Below, in pieces: positions 49,401 through 54,789 of a stretch of 64,000 nucleotides of DNA. Every line of letters starts with the position of its first letter. The first letter of the stretch is position 1. The DNA is from Mactra quadrangularis (taxonomy: Eukaryota > Mollusca > Bivalvia > Venerida > Mactridae), in contig CM046311.1 in NCBI GenBank assembly GCA_025267735.1, forward strand, positions 23,148,020 through 23,212,019, read 5' to 3'. A program made the position numbers and the translations under genes. Under the pieces are notes generated by a model. That model did no database searches and had not been told where the DNA came from. It saw only the letters and a program-made list of their open reading frames with translations.

Positions 49401-49514
49401 GTATACTGTACATTATATAGTGATTCAGCATCCAGTAACCAATTTAGAGACAGCAATCGAGTAGAAACTCATAGAAAATATGTATCCTATAATAGAACTT
49501 GTAGACAGAAATAA
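1379..49514 (+). CDS. Gene 1: secreted CCP-VWA-CCP-like-EGF-EGF-PLAT-PAN protein (13 exons, spliced)
   Basis: A multidomain secreted protein of 701 aa, assembled from 13 exons (listed separately). Order: signal peptide (1-19); sushi/CCP (C25, C58, C72, C84, W77); VWA (about 126-335) with MIDAS D134-x-S136-x-S138, T223 and D261; CCP-like module (C338, C369, C391, C403); two identical EGF-like modules (409-448, 450-489); PLAT/LH2-like domain (491-606); PAN/apple-like domain (C612-C698). Every splice phase is compatible and the total, 2106 nt, is divisible by 3. The VWA end, with an [13 protein letters not shown] pattern, recalls complement factor B/C2, yet there is no trypsin domain. The MIDAS is intact, so divalent-cation-dependent ligand binding is likely (inference). 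Further exons could hide in the long introns. A plain SVEP1-like annotation is the main alternative. Confidence 0.85.
1839..3279. mobile_element. TIR element, PIF/Harbinger-like, non-autonomous
   Basis: Perfect 17-bp terminal inverted repeats (ATGCCCAATTTCTTTAC at 1839-1855, its complement at 3263-3279), flanked by TTA on both sides. Related ends at 4383, 10373 and 13793 are also flanked by TTA or TAA. A 3-bp TWA target duplication is characteristic of PIF/Harbinger elements. No transposase ORF is visible. A hairpin (about 1867-1900) lies just inside the left end. Confidence 0.5.
3294..4340 (+). repeat. Diverged second copy of the intron-1 repeat
   Basis: Matches the interior of the 1839-3279 element in the same orientation, starting at the segment with the AAATTCTCAGAT motif and continuing past the ATTTAATCGTCG motif near 3855. 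Several indels separate the copies. The left terminus is missing. Confidence 0.5.
4383..4538 (+). repeat. Left end of a TIR element, internal hairpin
   Basis: Begins TGCCCAGTTTCTTTAC after TAA. It contains a hairpin at about 4415-4452, where GTGTTATATCGTG pairs with CACGAGATATAACAC. The inverted partner is at 13640-13795. A LINE and its GATG tail interrupt it at 4539. Confidence 0.55.
4536..5234. repeat. (GATG)n microsatellite, about 690 bp
   Basis: Starts with a few GATA units, then an essentially perfect run of about 170 GATG tetranucleotides. It is the 3' tail of the minus-strand LINE at 5235-9065, whose sequence runs straight into it. It is open in several frames on both strands; those ORFs are artefacts of the repeat. 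Confidence 0.97.
5713..8934 (-). pseudogene. LINE ORF2: endonuclease-reverse transcriptase, broken
   Basis: The protein would be about 1074 aa. Endonuclease motifs: [38 protein letters not shown], and SFSDHCLIF across the break. RT motifs: [65 protein letters not shown] and the catalytic [10 protein letters not shown]. Breaks: an in-frame TAA at 8095-8097 inside the endonuclease, and two mutually compensating frameshifts near 6755 and at an A-run near 6670. Between these the RT reads correctly ([16 protein letters not shown]) in another frame. The original frame has a stop at 6691-6693. It cannot produce a working enzyme without recoding. Confidence 0.85.
8644..8670 (-). other. Degenerate 2A-like motif in the LINE N-terminus
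   Basis: Residues 89-97 read GDIHPCPGP after the hydrophobic LHIALLLS, about 90 residues into the ORF. The arrangement resembles 2A ribosome-skipping motifs (consensus D-V/I-E-x-N-P-G-P), which are known in some APE-type LINEs. Here Glu is His and Asn is Cys, so activity in this copy is doubtful. Confidence 0.45.
9172..10113 (+). mobile_element. tRNA-headed insertion (SINE family A plus long tail), 942 bp
   Basis: Bounded by a 7-bp duplication TAAAAAC (9165-9171, 10114-10120). Uninterrupted relatives of the host repeat, such as 2815-2830 in reverse complement, show the empty site. The head has a pol III A box (TAGCGTAGTGG, about 9181) and a B box (GGTTCGGGCCC, about 9225). The first 230 bp match the minus-strand copy at 51060-51290. 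The remaining 700 bp, ending A-rich, has no second copy in the window. Confidence 0.7.
10114..10280 (-). repeat. Inverted fragment of the intron-1 repeat, split by the SINE
   Basis: With 9121-9171 this forms one inverted copy of the segment at about 2690-2850 (landmark CTATCTATCATGTATATACA). It is interrupted exactly by the 942-bp insertion. Confidence 0.6.
10330..11060 (+). repeat. Third diverged copy of the intron-1 repeat
   Basis: Direct-orientation relative of 2050-2630. Shared landmarks include GAATTCTTGAATTTTATCAA near 10961 and TTAGGCTTCGAGCC near 10606. A terminus-like GTAAAGAAACTGTGCA followed by TTA sits at about 10358-10376. Homology resumes at 11575-11920. Confidence 0.5.
11185..11490 (+). 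repeat. 310-bp repeat, copy 1
   Basis: Starts GGTCGTCCACGTAAACATTG and ends near CACGCATGACCTAGAATA. Direct partner at 12003-12320, diverged. Confidence 0.6.
12003..12320 (+). repeat. 310-bp repeat, copy 2
   Basis: Same start and end landmarks as 11185-11490, same orientation, with many substitutions and small indels. No coding potential. Confidence 0.6.
13640..13795 (-). repeat. Right end of the same TIR family
   Basis: Reverse complement of 4383-4538 over about 155 bp with scattered differences, including the hairpin (about 13738-13780). It ends with the TIR followed by TAA, matching the TAA outside the left partner. Confidence 0.5.
14193..14390 (+). CDS. Gene 1 exon 2: sushi/CCP domain
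   Basis: 198 bp, phase 1-1. Acceptor ctattacag before 14193, donor gtatat at 14391. Encodes one complete CCP module: C25, C58 (DYRCETGY), C72, W77 (HGKW) and C84, the standard four-cysteine-plus-Trp pattern. CCP modules mediate protein contacts in complement and adhesion proteins. A whole module in one 1-1 exon can be shuffled or duplicated without breaking the frame. Confidence 0.9.
14535..14660. repeat. SINE/LINE tail fragment
   Basis: The GTTTGTTTGTTTGGG run followed by TTTTACGGCGCACCAACAC resembles the tRNA-distal end of the family B SINEs (24334, 51934). No tRNA head is present. Confidence 0.4.
14690..14900 (-). pseudogene. LINE C-terminal relic
   Basis: On the minus strand it reads SRLTHSYLL, then [20 protein letters not shown] and a [10 protein letters not shown] segment, ending near 14700. 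The C-x2-C plus H-x-L-x-D-C pattern is typical of the C-terminal region of many non-LTR elements. Only about 60-70 codons remain; no RT part is present. Confidence 0.55.
17196..17410 (+). CDS. Gene 1 exon 3: linker and VWA start (MIDAS DxSxS)
   Basis: Acceptor ctattgcag, donor gtaggt at 17411, phase 1-0. The first 40 residues form a linker rich in Ser, Asn and Lys with a possible N-glycosylation site (NSS). Then comes [20 protein letters not shown], the first beta strand of a VWA domain with the D-x-S-x-S metal-binding motif (residues 134-138). The exon ends at LFPK, and the domain continues in exon 4. Confidence 0.88.
18500..21010 (+). mobile_element. 5'-truncated non-LTR retrotransposon
   Basis: Sense-oriented relative to gene 1. 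It lacks an endonuclease, starts near the N-terminal side of the RT, and continues through a C-terminal Cys-rich region to a 3' end near AAATAAAATATTG at 20998. Encoded remnants are given as a pseudogene entry. The family differs from the LINE in intron 1. Confidence 0.75.
18510..20644 (+). pseudogene. Reverse transcriptase, broken (intron 3 LINE)
   Basis: RT blocks: [61 protein letters not shown], then [11 protein letters not shown] deletion near 19431 removes about 15 codons that should include the GVPQGS block, because KMSSKL jumps directly to VYINDI. A nonsense TAA lies at 19850-19852 in the middle of the frame (after MYLS, before LRPVLEYGD). The C-terminus has [19 protein letters not shown], a C-x-C...H...C cluster common at LINE ends. 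Not functional. Confidence 0.85.
22498..22684 (+). CDS. Gene 1 exon 4: VWA middle
   Basis: Acceptor ttattgcag, donor gtaaat at 22685, phase 0-1. Encodes [20 protein letters not shown] and on to [18 protein letters not shown], i.e. VWA strand B/C and following helices. It joins exon 3 after LFPK without a phase break. The aromatic-rich insertion with H-D-H-Y-N-Y-E-N is unusual compared with integrin-type VWA domains. Confidence 0.85.
22685..23099. other. Gene 1 intron 4
   Basis: 415 bp, AT-rich, nothing recognised. Confidence 0.6.
23100..23225 (+). CDS. Gene 1 exon 5: VWA MIDAS Thr and Asp
   Basis: 126 bp, phase 1-1, acceptor aatattcag, donor gtaagt at 23226. Encodes [14 protein letters not shown] (T223 matches the MIDAS threonine loop) and [10 protein letters not shown] (D261 matches the third metal-binding position). 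With exon 3, all three MIDAS elements are present. Confidence 0.9.
23756..23930. repeat. Fold-back hairpin element, about 175 bp
   Basis: Two imperfect arms of about 80 bp: TGTGTGATTGGGGAACAGT on the left, and ACTGTTCCC...AATCACACATG on the right, with TTTTAAACTGTTTCCC pairing with GGGAAACAGTTCAAAAC inside. The loop is about 15 bp. Confidence 0.75.
24003..24130 (+). mobile_element. SINE family B fragment, no tRNA head
   Basis: Reverse complement of the distal half of the SINE at 24334-24648: GGAGTGAGTTAGTTGACT and GCTGCGGCGTTTAA are shared landmarks. It sits head-to-head with that copy about 200 bp away. Confidence 0.6.
24334..24648 (-). mobile_element. tRNA-derived SINE, family B
   Basis: On the minus strand it has A box TAGCTCAGTTGG (24621-24632) and B box GGTTCGATTCC (24579-24589) in a recognisable tRNA-like head, followed by a 230-bp body. 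Copies: 51934-52201 (with head), 24003-24130 and 55793-55950 (no head). A gene is unlikely because the body repeats with it. Confidence 0.8.
24711..24935 (+). CDS. Gene 1 exon 6: VWA C-terminal part
   Basis: Phase 1-1. The acceptor is tttttattag, ending at 24710. The neighbouring gcag five bases downstream would give an early stop, so it is not used. Encodes the last VWA strand and helices: [18 protein letters not shown], then [20 protein letters not shown]. The late H-F-F-P-I-K-x-G-x-L-E-E-V pattern resembles the same region of complement factor B/C2. Donor gtaaac at 24936. The frame remains open past the donor to 25042, so readthrough or an alternative end is possible. Confidence 0.85.
26183..27142 (-). 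mobile_element. CAGGGG-ended element, truncated copy
   Basis: Reverse-oriented relative of 45100-46232, sharing the CAGGGGCCACTTTCAC terminus (here at 27127-27142), clustered CTTAAG motifs at about 26970-27125, and body landmarks such as ACGATGTC and ATTGATATAGTC. The other terminus is missing. Confidence 0.65.
27156..27390. repeat. Array of short hairpins and 30-bp repeats
   Basis: GGGGACTTGCTTCCCAAGCA pairs with itself (27157-27182). A second hairpin, AGAGACTTGCTTCC with TAAGTAAGTCTCTCT, follows at 27192-27222, and a decayed third at about 27235. Then three 30-bp units of TCTCTCGGAAGCAAGTC type run from 27318 to 27390. Confidence 0.7.
28024..28088 (+). CDS. Gene 1 exon 7: start of second CCP-like module
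   Basis: 65 bp, phase 1-0. Acceptor cttatcttag, donor gtaaag at 28089. Encodes [20 protein letters not shown] and SK. C338 is the first cysteine of a four-cysteine module that finishes in exon 8. The small exon is supported mainly by exact phase fit on both sides. Confidence 0.75.
28089..28670. other. Gene 1 intron 7
   Basis: 582 bp; nothing recognised. Confidence 0.6.
28671..28818 (+). CDS. Gene 1 exon 8: rest of second CCP-like module
   Basis: Phase 0-1, acceptor ttgtgtttcag, donor gtgagt at 28819. Encodes C369, a Tyr/Asp-rich loop ([14 protein letters not shown]), C391 (YCKNGTLTP), an NLT glycosylation site at N400, and C403. Spacing C-30-C-21-C-11-C resembles a sushi domain, but the conserved Trp is missing (L in the GxW position), so it is divergent. 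Confidence 0.8.
28819..30983. other. Gene 1 intron 8
   Basis: Contains two pairs of short direct repeats: GGCCGGTGGCCTT units near 29411 and 29519, and ATAGAATATGGCATAA units at about 29701 and 29926. The left edge of the 1.55-kb duplication lies at 30777. Nothing else recognised. Confidence 0.5.
30984..31106 (+). CDS. Gene 1 exon 9: EGF-like module 1
   Basis: 123 bp, phase 1-1, acceptor ctcctttag, donor gtatgt at 31107. Encodes C417-x3-C421-x6-C428-x5-C434-x-C436-x8-C445 with NGGRC and [12 protein letters not shown], a short six-cysteine EGF module of the type seen in WIF1/tenascin-like proteins. It lacks the residues expected of calcium-binding EGF. Confidence 0.88.
31391..31925. mobile_element. 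535-bp TIR element carrying a tRNA-like segment
   Basis: Terminal inverted repeats of about 30 bp (GTAGGATTTCTTTCACCTTA left, complement of TAAGTTGAAAGAAATCTTAC right) are flanked by TATAT (31386-31390, 31926-31930). The other duplication copy has the uninterrupted site GTGATTATATCAATCAAGG at 33478. Inside are a tRNA-like stretch (31530-31600) and a short open frame (31760-32005) that extends outside the element. Confidence 0.85.
31530..31602 (+). repeat. tRNA-like sequence inside the TIR element
   Basis: A-box-like TTAGCCCAGTGG and B-box-like GGTTCAAATCC, 40 bp apart. It resembles a decayed tRNA or SINE head. Acceptor-stem pairing is poor, so I do not call it a tRNA gene. Confidence 0.5.
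32439..32639. mobile_element. piggyBac-like MITE, copy 1
   Basis: 201 bp with TIRs of about 40 bp (starts CCTGTCACATCTTGAATAAT) and TTAA on both sides (32435-32438, 32640-32643). A TTAA target site with ends starting CC is the piggyBac signature. No transposase. Confidence 0.7.
33081..33203 (+). CDS. Gene 1 exon 10: EGF-like module 2
   Basis: Same protein sequence as exon 9, offset by exactly 2097 bp, with the same acceptor and donor (gtatgt at 33204), phase 1-1. Splicing both exons in tandem keeps the frame and gives two identical EGF modules (C458-C486). If the duplication is an assembly artefact, the true protein would have one and be 660 aa. Confidence 0.8.
33997..34196. mobile_element. 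piggyBac-like MITE, copy 2
   Basis: Same element as 32439-32639, flanked by TTAA on both sides. It was present before the segment duplicated. Confidence 0.7.
35094..35429 (-). repeat. 340-bp dispersed repeat, copy 1
   Basis: Reverse-oriented copy of 54790-55110 and 61449-61742. Shared landmarks are ATCAATGCGTAGCT, CATCTAGACGAAACACTAT and GGTCACGTTCAGGTGA (all in complement here). Confidence 0.7.
35431..37617. repeat. 2.2-kb segment bracketed by 24-bp inverted repeats
   Basis: ATTCTCAATACGAAGGTCCA plus TTTG at 35431-35454, with its exact complement at 37594-37617. It could be an old TIR element. No transposase frame inside. Confidence 0.45.
38279..38457 (+). CDS. Gene 1 exon 11: PLAT/LH2-like domain, first half
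   Basis: 179 bp, phase 1-0, acceptor acatttaag, donor gtaagt at 38458. Encodes [30 protein letters not shown] and [14 protein letters not shown]. The Y-x-I-x-I...T...D-V-Y-I-E-L-x-G-x-N-G order fits the beta-sandwich start of PLAT/LH2 domains, which bind lipids or proteins. The identification is from pattern only. Confidence 0.75.
38458..41619. other. Gene 1 intron 11
   Basis: Holds one TIR element (40866-41325). 38458-40860 is otherwise AT-rich with nothing recognised. Confidence 0.5.
40866..41325. mobile_element. 460-bp GC-rich-ended TIR element
   Basis: Perfect 13-bp ends GAGGTGCGTTCAA (40866-40878) and its complement (41313-41325), with imperfect extension through AATGCGA. The subterminal parts are GC-rich with repeated GCTCGCGA-like words, unlike the surrounding DNA. 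No ORF of note. Confidence 0.75.
41620..41791 (+). CDS. Gene 1 exon 12: PLAT/LH2-like domain, second half
   Basis: Phase 0-1, acceptor gttttccag, donor gtatgt at 41792. Encodes [40 protein letters not shown] and [16 protein letters not shown]. The V-x-V...Y-Y-V-F...W-L pattern matches the end of PLAT domains (F-x-x-x-x-W-L). It joins exon 11 in phase 0. Confidence 0.78.
42838..44423 (-). repeat. Palindrome 1, left arm
   Basis: Outer end ACAAGAAATGTCTTT, then a GGGCCCAAAGGGCCC hairpin (42888-42902) and a minus-strand peptidase-like frame (42947-43189). The inner end is GACAGCTACGCC. An extra 345 bp, bounded by direct repeats of AAAAAACAATTC (about 43388 and 43735), makes it longer than the right arm. 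Confidence 0.9.
42947..43189 (-). pseudogene. Cysteine-peptidase-like fragment, left arm
   Basis: 80 codons, identical in sequence to the fragment in the right arm: [20 protein letters not shown], then [20 protein letters not shown] and a short tail to a stop. G-x-Q-C-T-A-x-A-L with a later W...D...G-x-x-L-Y resembles the N-terminal part of herpesvirus-tegument-type (C76-like) cysteine peptidase domains found in some transposon proteins. The catalytic Asp/His part is absent, so this is a fragment. The assignment is tentative. Confidence 0.45.
44424..44644 (+). repeat. Palindrome 1 spacer
   Basis: About 221 bp of unique centre between the arms, starting AATGCTTGAAATCGC and ending near GGAAGATAGGTTTGCG. 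It matches 62233-62440, where it is contiguous with the sequences that lie outside the arms here. Confidence 0.7.
45100..46232 (+). mobile_element. CAGGGG-ended DNA element, 1133 bp
   Basis: Ends CAGGGGCCACTTTCAC and its complement GTGAAAGTGGCCCCTG. It is inserted in the right arm only; the left arm lacks it. Both subterminal regions carry clusters of CTTAAG words (roughly six or seven each), including a near-perfect 32-bp palindrome at about 45227-45258. Clustered subterminal motifs often bind transposase. No transposase frame seen. A relative is at 26183-27142. Confidence 0.8.
46638..46907 (+). pseudogene. Cysteine-peptidase-like fragment, right arm
   Basis: The same 80-residue sequence as 42947-43189, here on the plus strand with nine extra N-terminal residues. 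Conservation of the frame in both arms reflects their recent common origin and does not by itself show selection. Confidence 0.45.
47312..47337. repeat. Short perfect hairpin
   Basis: TTATCGCTGCC pairs with GGCAGCGATAA around GA. Possibly the end of a dispersed element. Confidence 0.6.
47697..47908. repeat. Imperfect fold-back element, 212 bp
   Basis: Left half (CAACGATACATTCGGAAGTC near 47740) pairs imperfectly with the right half (CCGAATTCATCGTTATG near 47852). Ends resemble CCAGGGTTGAGTTC and its decayed complement. Confidence 0.5.
49228..49514 (+). CDS. Gene 1 exon 13: PAN/apple-like domain and stop
   Basis: 287 bp, acceptor attcttcag, phase 1; stop TAA 49512-49514. Encodes [54 protein letters not shown] and a final NRTCRQK. 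Cysteines at 612, 639, 643, 651, 667 and 698 fit a PAN/apple fold, in which C-x3-C-x7-C is the core of the helix. PAN domains bind proteins or sugars. A possible N-glycosylation site (NRT) lies at N695. Confidence 0.85.
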
Positions 49515-49734
49515 AATAATTGGTTCTGTTAGTTGAGCTATCAGAGAAAATTGCATAATAAATATGACATGTTATAAGAGTTAGTTTCAATGTGTTTCAA
49601 TAAGAATCTTGTTTGTTTCAACAATAAAGGAAACTACATGAATCTATTTTATAATAACTTTGCAGTATTAGTGAGTATAGTGTACATATTAATTGATGCA
49701 TTTGGTATGTTTTCTCTTTCTTGAACCTTATTGA

Positions 49735-49750
49735 AATAAATAGCAATAAA
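49735..49750 (+). terminator. Candidate gene 1 poly(A) signals
   Basis: Two AATAAA hexamers (49735-49740, 49745-49750) about 220 bp after the stop, followed by a GT-rich stretch (TGTGTATAGTTG, TTTATTTGTGTT). Other AATAAA words at 49558 and 49624 are alternatives. Confidence 0.5.
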
Positions 49751-51059
49751 CACTGTGTATAGTTGTAATGTTTATTTGTGTTACCAGTTGATATATGTAG
49801 TTTGCATGGAAACTGGACTCGTAAAAAACCGTAAAATTAGATAATAAATTATCTATCAGTATCAAACTACAACATTATATTTGCTGAGATATTGCACACA
49901 ATCTTATTTCAACTTTTTCGTCAGTCTCAGGGATTACGATTTTTAGAATTATTAGTCTATTTTATAAAGAACTTTTCCATATAATTTAATGCAAAGTATT
50001 TGCATTTTTTATTAAAACTCCGGTGTGAGAGATAAAAGGTTGTTCTTGTTATAATCTTGTGATACTTACTTTGTGGTACTATGTTTTTGGACAAATGCAG
50101 TGAGCTTATTGTAAATATGACGACTTAAGATGTCCGTCTTTCGACAATTACTAGGGATAGAACTTGTGTGAAGTTTTAAGTTCTGTTTTAAGTTACTTGG
50201 ATGATCAAATAATTATTTTAAGCTATTATTTTTAACTACAGAAATATAACTGATATGACCTTTGCACGTACCCATAACAATACCCTTTTTGCTACTTAAT
50301 TTGTATTACATTTCTACGGATAGTATGTTTAAATGTAATTGAAGAAAAATTATGATTTTTCAGGACTTGAGAAGCAAAATGCTAGTTATGACCACATACA
50401 AAATTTAGATAGTTCCATTCTATAGGTACTGAGATATTACATGTTTTAGGAGTCCAGGTTCCACGCAAACCACTCTATACATATTTTCTGATACTATACT
50501 TAACGAAACCTCTAAGTACACCGATTTCAATGTTGTCAGAAATTTTCATTTTTCAACATTTATGTCCTATCGTTAATGGAAATGTGTATAGGACTATACT
50601 GTCGTCTGCCTGCATGGTTTTCATGCTTCTTAATTTATGCAAAATTGGTTTTGTCATGCAAGCGCAGAAAATTAGAAATGTGCACGTGCTTATCGTGCAA
50701 AAATTTCACGCGGTCAGTTTTAGTGAAAATCATTAGTAAGTTGATATGCACAGCGAAAAATCAAGAAATGGCTCGAATGTCGCTTCAAGAACGAGAAATT
50801 GCCATATGTATTTTGCCAAACGGTGCATCACCTGCAGAATAAGACTTCTAATTGCTTATTTTCTGTTCAATCAAAACAATTAGAAAATCTTCTCATATCA
50901 TCGCATGCGAGACAAAAATGGTTTTGCATTGATAAAGTAGCATAAAAACAATGAAAGCAAGGGCCAGTATGGTCCAAAACACATTTCCATCATCGATCGG
51001 ACTTTAATGTTGAAAAATAAGACTTCATACAATACTGAAATCGGAGTACTTAGAAGTTT

Positions 51060-51290
51060 CGTTAAGAATACTTTTTTAACGTCGTATTCAACACATATTT
51101 AGTTTAAATATACGACGGCCAGCTCTCCCTAATATATGTTTCCTAAACACTTTTCTATCCCCAGTACTAACTTACTCAACCACGAGACCGACAATTCATG
51201 TATAGGGTATGACCTTTCGCGACCGGGCTCGAACCCGTGATCTCCGGATTCGAAGTCAGACATGCTAACCACTTCGCCACGATTTTGGCT
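51060..51290 (-). mobile_element. tRNA-derived SINE, family A
   Basis: Minus-strand copy of the head region of 9172-10113: A box near 51277 (GTGGCGAAGTGGTTAGCATG), B box near 51230 (GGGTTCGAGCCC), then the shared body ending near TGTTGAATACGACGTTAA (51076-51093). It lacks the long 700-bp tail. Confidence 0.75.
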
Positions 51291-51933
51291 TCTCTGATGG
51301 GGAATGTTATTGAAGTGCATGAATGACATATACAATAAATATGTTTAATTCCATGAAAATTTGACAAAAATTTCAATATCCTCTTTAAATAAGATATATC
51401 AAAAAGTATCCATCGTTGTAGAAGGATGAGTAACAGGTTACAAGCAATGGTCCAGGAAAGCTAGTTTAGGTTATTGTCAAATAACGACAATTTTGTTGGG
51501 ATAGCACTAAACCCAGTGCAATGAAAATGTTCATATGTTGATATACAAGTTATTATAAATTTGTTGCTAATCTCTTCATTGTTAGAATATTGTTTCGGAA
51601 ATAGGAAATATTCAAATCATGCATACACTAACTGTATCATTTCTCGTATGTCTGAAATTTTCCAAACCAGCATAATAAATCTTAAAATAAATTACTTTGA
51701 ACTCTTTGCACAAATTATTTTACAAATAACATAGTTTGACTTACGATTCAGTTTCTGTTTGAAGGATTTGAAGCTAAAAACTATACTCGCGGAACCTATT
51801 TGTGGGAGAGAGAAAGACAGAAGGTATTTGATGCGTCATATGATGTGAATAAATGATTTGTCCGAAGGAGAAATCGACATAATCAGATTTCTTTATCAAA
51901 CAGTAATGTATTGCTGCAGTGCTTTACCCTGTG

Positions 51934-52201
51934 TTTGTTTAGTTTTGTTGGGTTTACCGACGTAGCAACGCATTGTATAGGTCATAAAACGGCGGTCAGT
52001 CAACCTACTCACTCCTGGAAAGGCTAAATCGCTGTCAGTGACTGACAACTGCCCTACATAATTAAAAATCATTGGTAGGAGAGACAATTGCCGTAGAAAT
52101 TATTTAAAAACCAAGTCCACGATAGTATGCCCCGCCCGGGAATCGAACTCAAGACCCCCTGATCAGTAGACTTGCGTGTTACCAACTAAGCTAGCCGGGA
52201 G
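51934..52201 (-). mobile_element. tRNA-derived SINE, family B
   Basis: A box TAGCTTAGTTGG (about 52182-52193) and B box GAGTTCGATTCCC (about 52138-52150) on the minus strand; body matches 24334-24648. The head keeps GGGCGGGGCATA. Confidence 0.78.
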
Positions 52202-52409
52202 GCTTTACCCTGTGTTCTAAACGTCATACTATAGATCATTTTATGTAGATCAAAGATCACATGGAATCCAATTAGCAATAAAACAGTTATTATATCTATA
52301 CAAGATGATACAAACCTCCATAAGCAAATGCGGAACGATACTTATTCACACGGGAGTCATGTAGGTGGCATTGAAGCTATCAGAAAATGTATCAGTGAGT
52401 GTTTACATT

Positions 52410-52645
52410 GACTTGAAACCACAGGGAACTGTCATGTTTCCTTGCTTTGATTTTTCAAACATATTGTTTATATACATAATTATATTCAAGGGGATATAAC
52501 TGCGTTTAGTATACCACTTCATGTCGACTACCTGATGGCACTTTAATCACACCATTAAATAGATTAAATATAACTCTTAAATCTACGAAGGTTAATGGTT
52601 TCATAGCGCATACCATTGGTATGATATAATTGTCAAAAATATCAA
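52410..52645 (-). repeat. Palindrome 2, left arm remnant
   Basis: Diverged copy of the palindrome 1 left arm segment 43135-43380, same orientation: CCACAGGGAACTGTCATGTT, AACTGCGTTTAGTATACC and AAATATAACTCTTAAATCTA correspond. The peptidase-like frame is lost. Confidence 0.6.
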
Positions 52646-53394
52646 ATACGGTACAAAAATCACAACAAAGAACAAGTTTGGATACCGTGGAAATCGACGA
52701 ATCTAGGGGAAAATCATTACTAACTATTTCATTACTTTGAAATAGCCTATCAACCCCAATCAAAGACAAACATGTCATTTAAACAATTTAATTGAAAAAT
52801 AAATGTGATAACTAACCCTCCATCTTAACAGAAACACTTGCAAGCCAGAAAAATGGAAGTTGACAACTTTTATTTTGTAATCTGATGTTGTAGCCGGTAT
52901 CATTTATTCATTCAACAAAACTGTAAGAAATTATATGATTGGTGAATTTTGCCAGGAATATCGCCAGGGTTGCACAGTGACCAGTTGGGTTGCATTTGGA
53001 CTTTTCACATTGTTTGGGTTGCCCCGTTTTGGAAAAATTGGAAACTCTGTATGGATTATCGATTCAGAAATTGTTTAACAAATTAGATTGCAATTTTTGT
53101 GACGTACGAGTTAAAATGGTTGGGAGAATTACTATTTCATAATCAAATAGATTTAAAAAGAAATGTGCAAATATTCATATTTAGTCATGGCGGGTGAAAA
53201 TTGAAACGAAGCCTGGTATTTTCATAACTATTGAAGCAAATAACACAATTTAATAGGAGTAATACCATGCTGATCACGAGGTAACATTGAATAATTAGCA
53301 ATTTTCATTCTGTTAAACGGTATCCATACTTTCCTAGTTGACTTTTTTGTACTTTTTATTAATAACTCATATTAATTGTCTGCGCGTTGAAACT

Positions 53395-53605
53395 AATAAC
53401 CATCGTAGATTGCATATTGATATTTAATCTATTTAATTGTGTAGTAAACGTGTCTTTAGAGTATCAGTCATAATTGTATGTTACATAATAATAAATCTAC
53501 ATTGAGAGGTCTACTAATTGTAGTTGTATCCCTTGTAAATATGTATATAAACAGTATGTTTGAAAAAAAGGAGGTAACATGACAATGGACCATTCCGAGT
53601 TTGAC
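53395..53605 (+). repeat. Palindrome 2, right arm remnant
   Basis: Diverged copy of the palindrome 1 right arm segment about 46530-46700, in the opposite orientation to 52410-52645: GGTCTACTAATTGTAGTTGT, CCCTTGTAAATATGTATATA and GGAGGTAACATGACAAT correspond. Confidence 0.6.
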
Positions 53606-54352
53606 CTTTTTATTTAAATAACAATACATTTACCCACAAATGTAAGCATGTGCTCTACTGTTAACACCATGTTTGTGGAATAAAATGTAACTGTAAACCT
53701 TTGTTAAATATGCTAATAGGTAAGGTCATGGAAAGGTCCATTCCCTGCTGCGCTTGAAACCATCTGTCTGAACCACGTGAAGGAAAAGAGTAAATGTTTA
53801 TTTAAATACAATACTAGGGTATGTTTTGTAGGTCGTTTATTAATCGTGAGTGTTTTTGTAATTCAAACAATAGACTTGTCGATTCATTAAGTGAAAATAT
53901 GTCGCACGTACATCATTTTACTGATTAAAGCAGATTTCGTTCACTTACAACCTGTATTTTGTCACAGTAAATCAAGTATGTAATGCATGGATTATGGAAA
54001 ATTTGATAATAACCAATATACAAGAGAGAATCCAAAGGTTACAAGTTTTTATTTCATTAACAGAGATTTGTAGTAGCACTGTCTTACAATGCAGATATAT
54101 CTGAACCATTCAAAAACAAATTGCTTAACCGAAACGAAATGATAAAGCAAACTGTAAAGGAAGTAGTGATAGTAAAACCTTTTATGAAAGTAAAAATATA
54201 CATGTATTGCCAAGCCGAAATAAATGAAAATAAACACAAAGTATTCATACCCTATCTCAAACCCAGAGGATATCAGGATTTTCCATCTTTGTAGGTACAT
54301 CTGTATATAAACGTAAAAACAAGTAAATCTGTGAGCTAATGCTCACTAGTGA

Positions 54353-54594
54353 TACCCCCGCCAAAATCTAAAAATATGCGACAAACAGGAAGTAGATGAG
54401 CAAGGAGCATGAAATCGCTTTACACCGCATGGGACTATGGGATGAAGCAATATGCAAAGTATTAGGCTGCAGCATGATATAGTTGCTGAGAAAACTGTGA
54501 CGGAAATTTTGTAACGGACGGACGCACGCACGAACACACGCACGCACGGACAAGGGTAAAACAGTTTACCCCCCTCTTCTTCGAAGCGGGGGTA
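54353..54594. mobile_element. 242-bp element with TACCCCCGC ends
   Basis: 9-bp inverted ends (54353-54361, 54586-54594). The interior has a GGACGGACGCACGCACG-type run near 54516-54550. MITE-like; a single copy in this window. Confidence 0.5.
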
Positions 54595-54789
54595 TAATAA
54601 TATATGGTTTAGACATTTCATTTATTACATTCTTGGTCATATCCTATATCAATTAATAAATCTATACCCACTTATTTCCCATGTATGTAAAAACCATCAA
54701 CCGGTCAAAGTGCAACGCTGCTACAATTAGTTTGATATCGAGGTCGTGCAAAATCTGAGAGAAGAGCATTTGACTGGCTTGCTATATGG

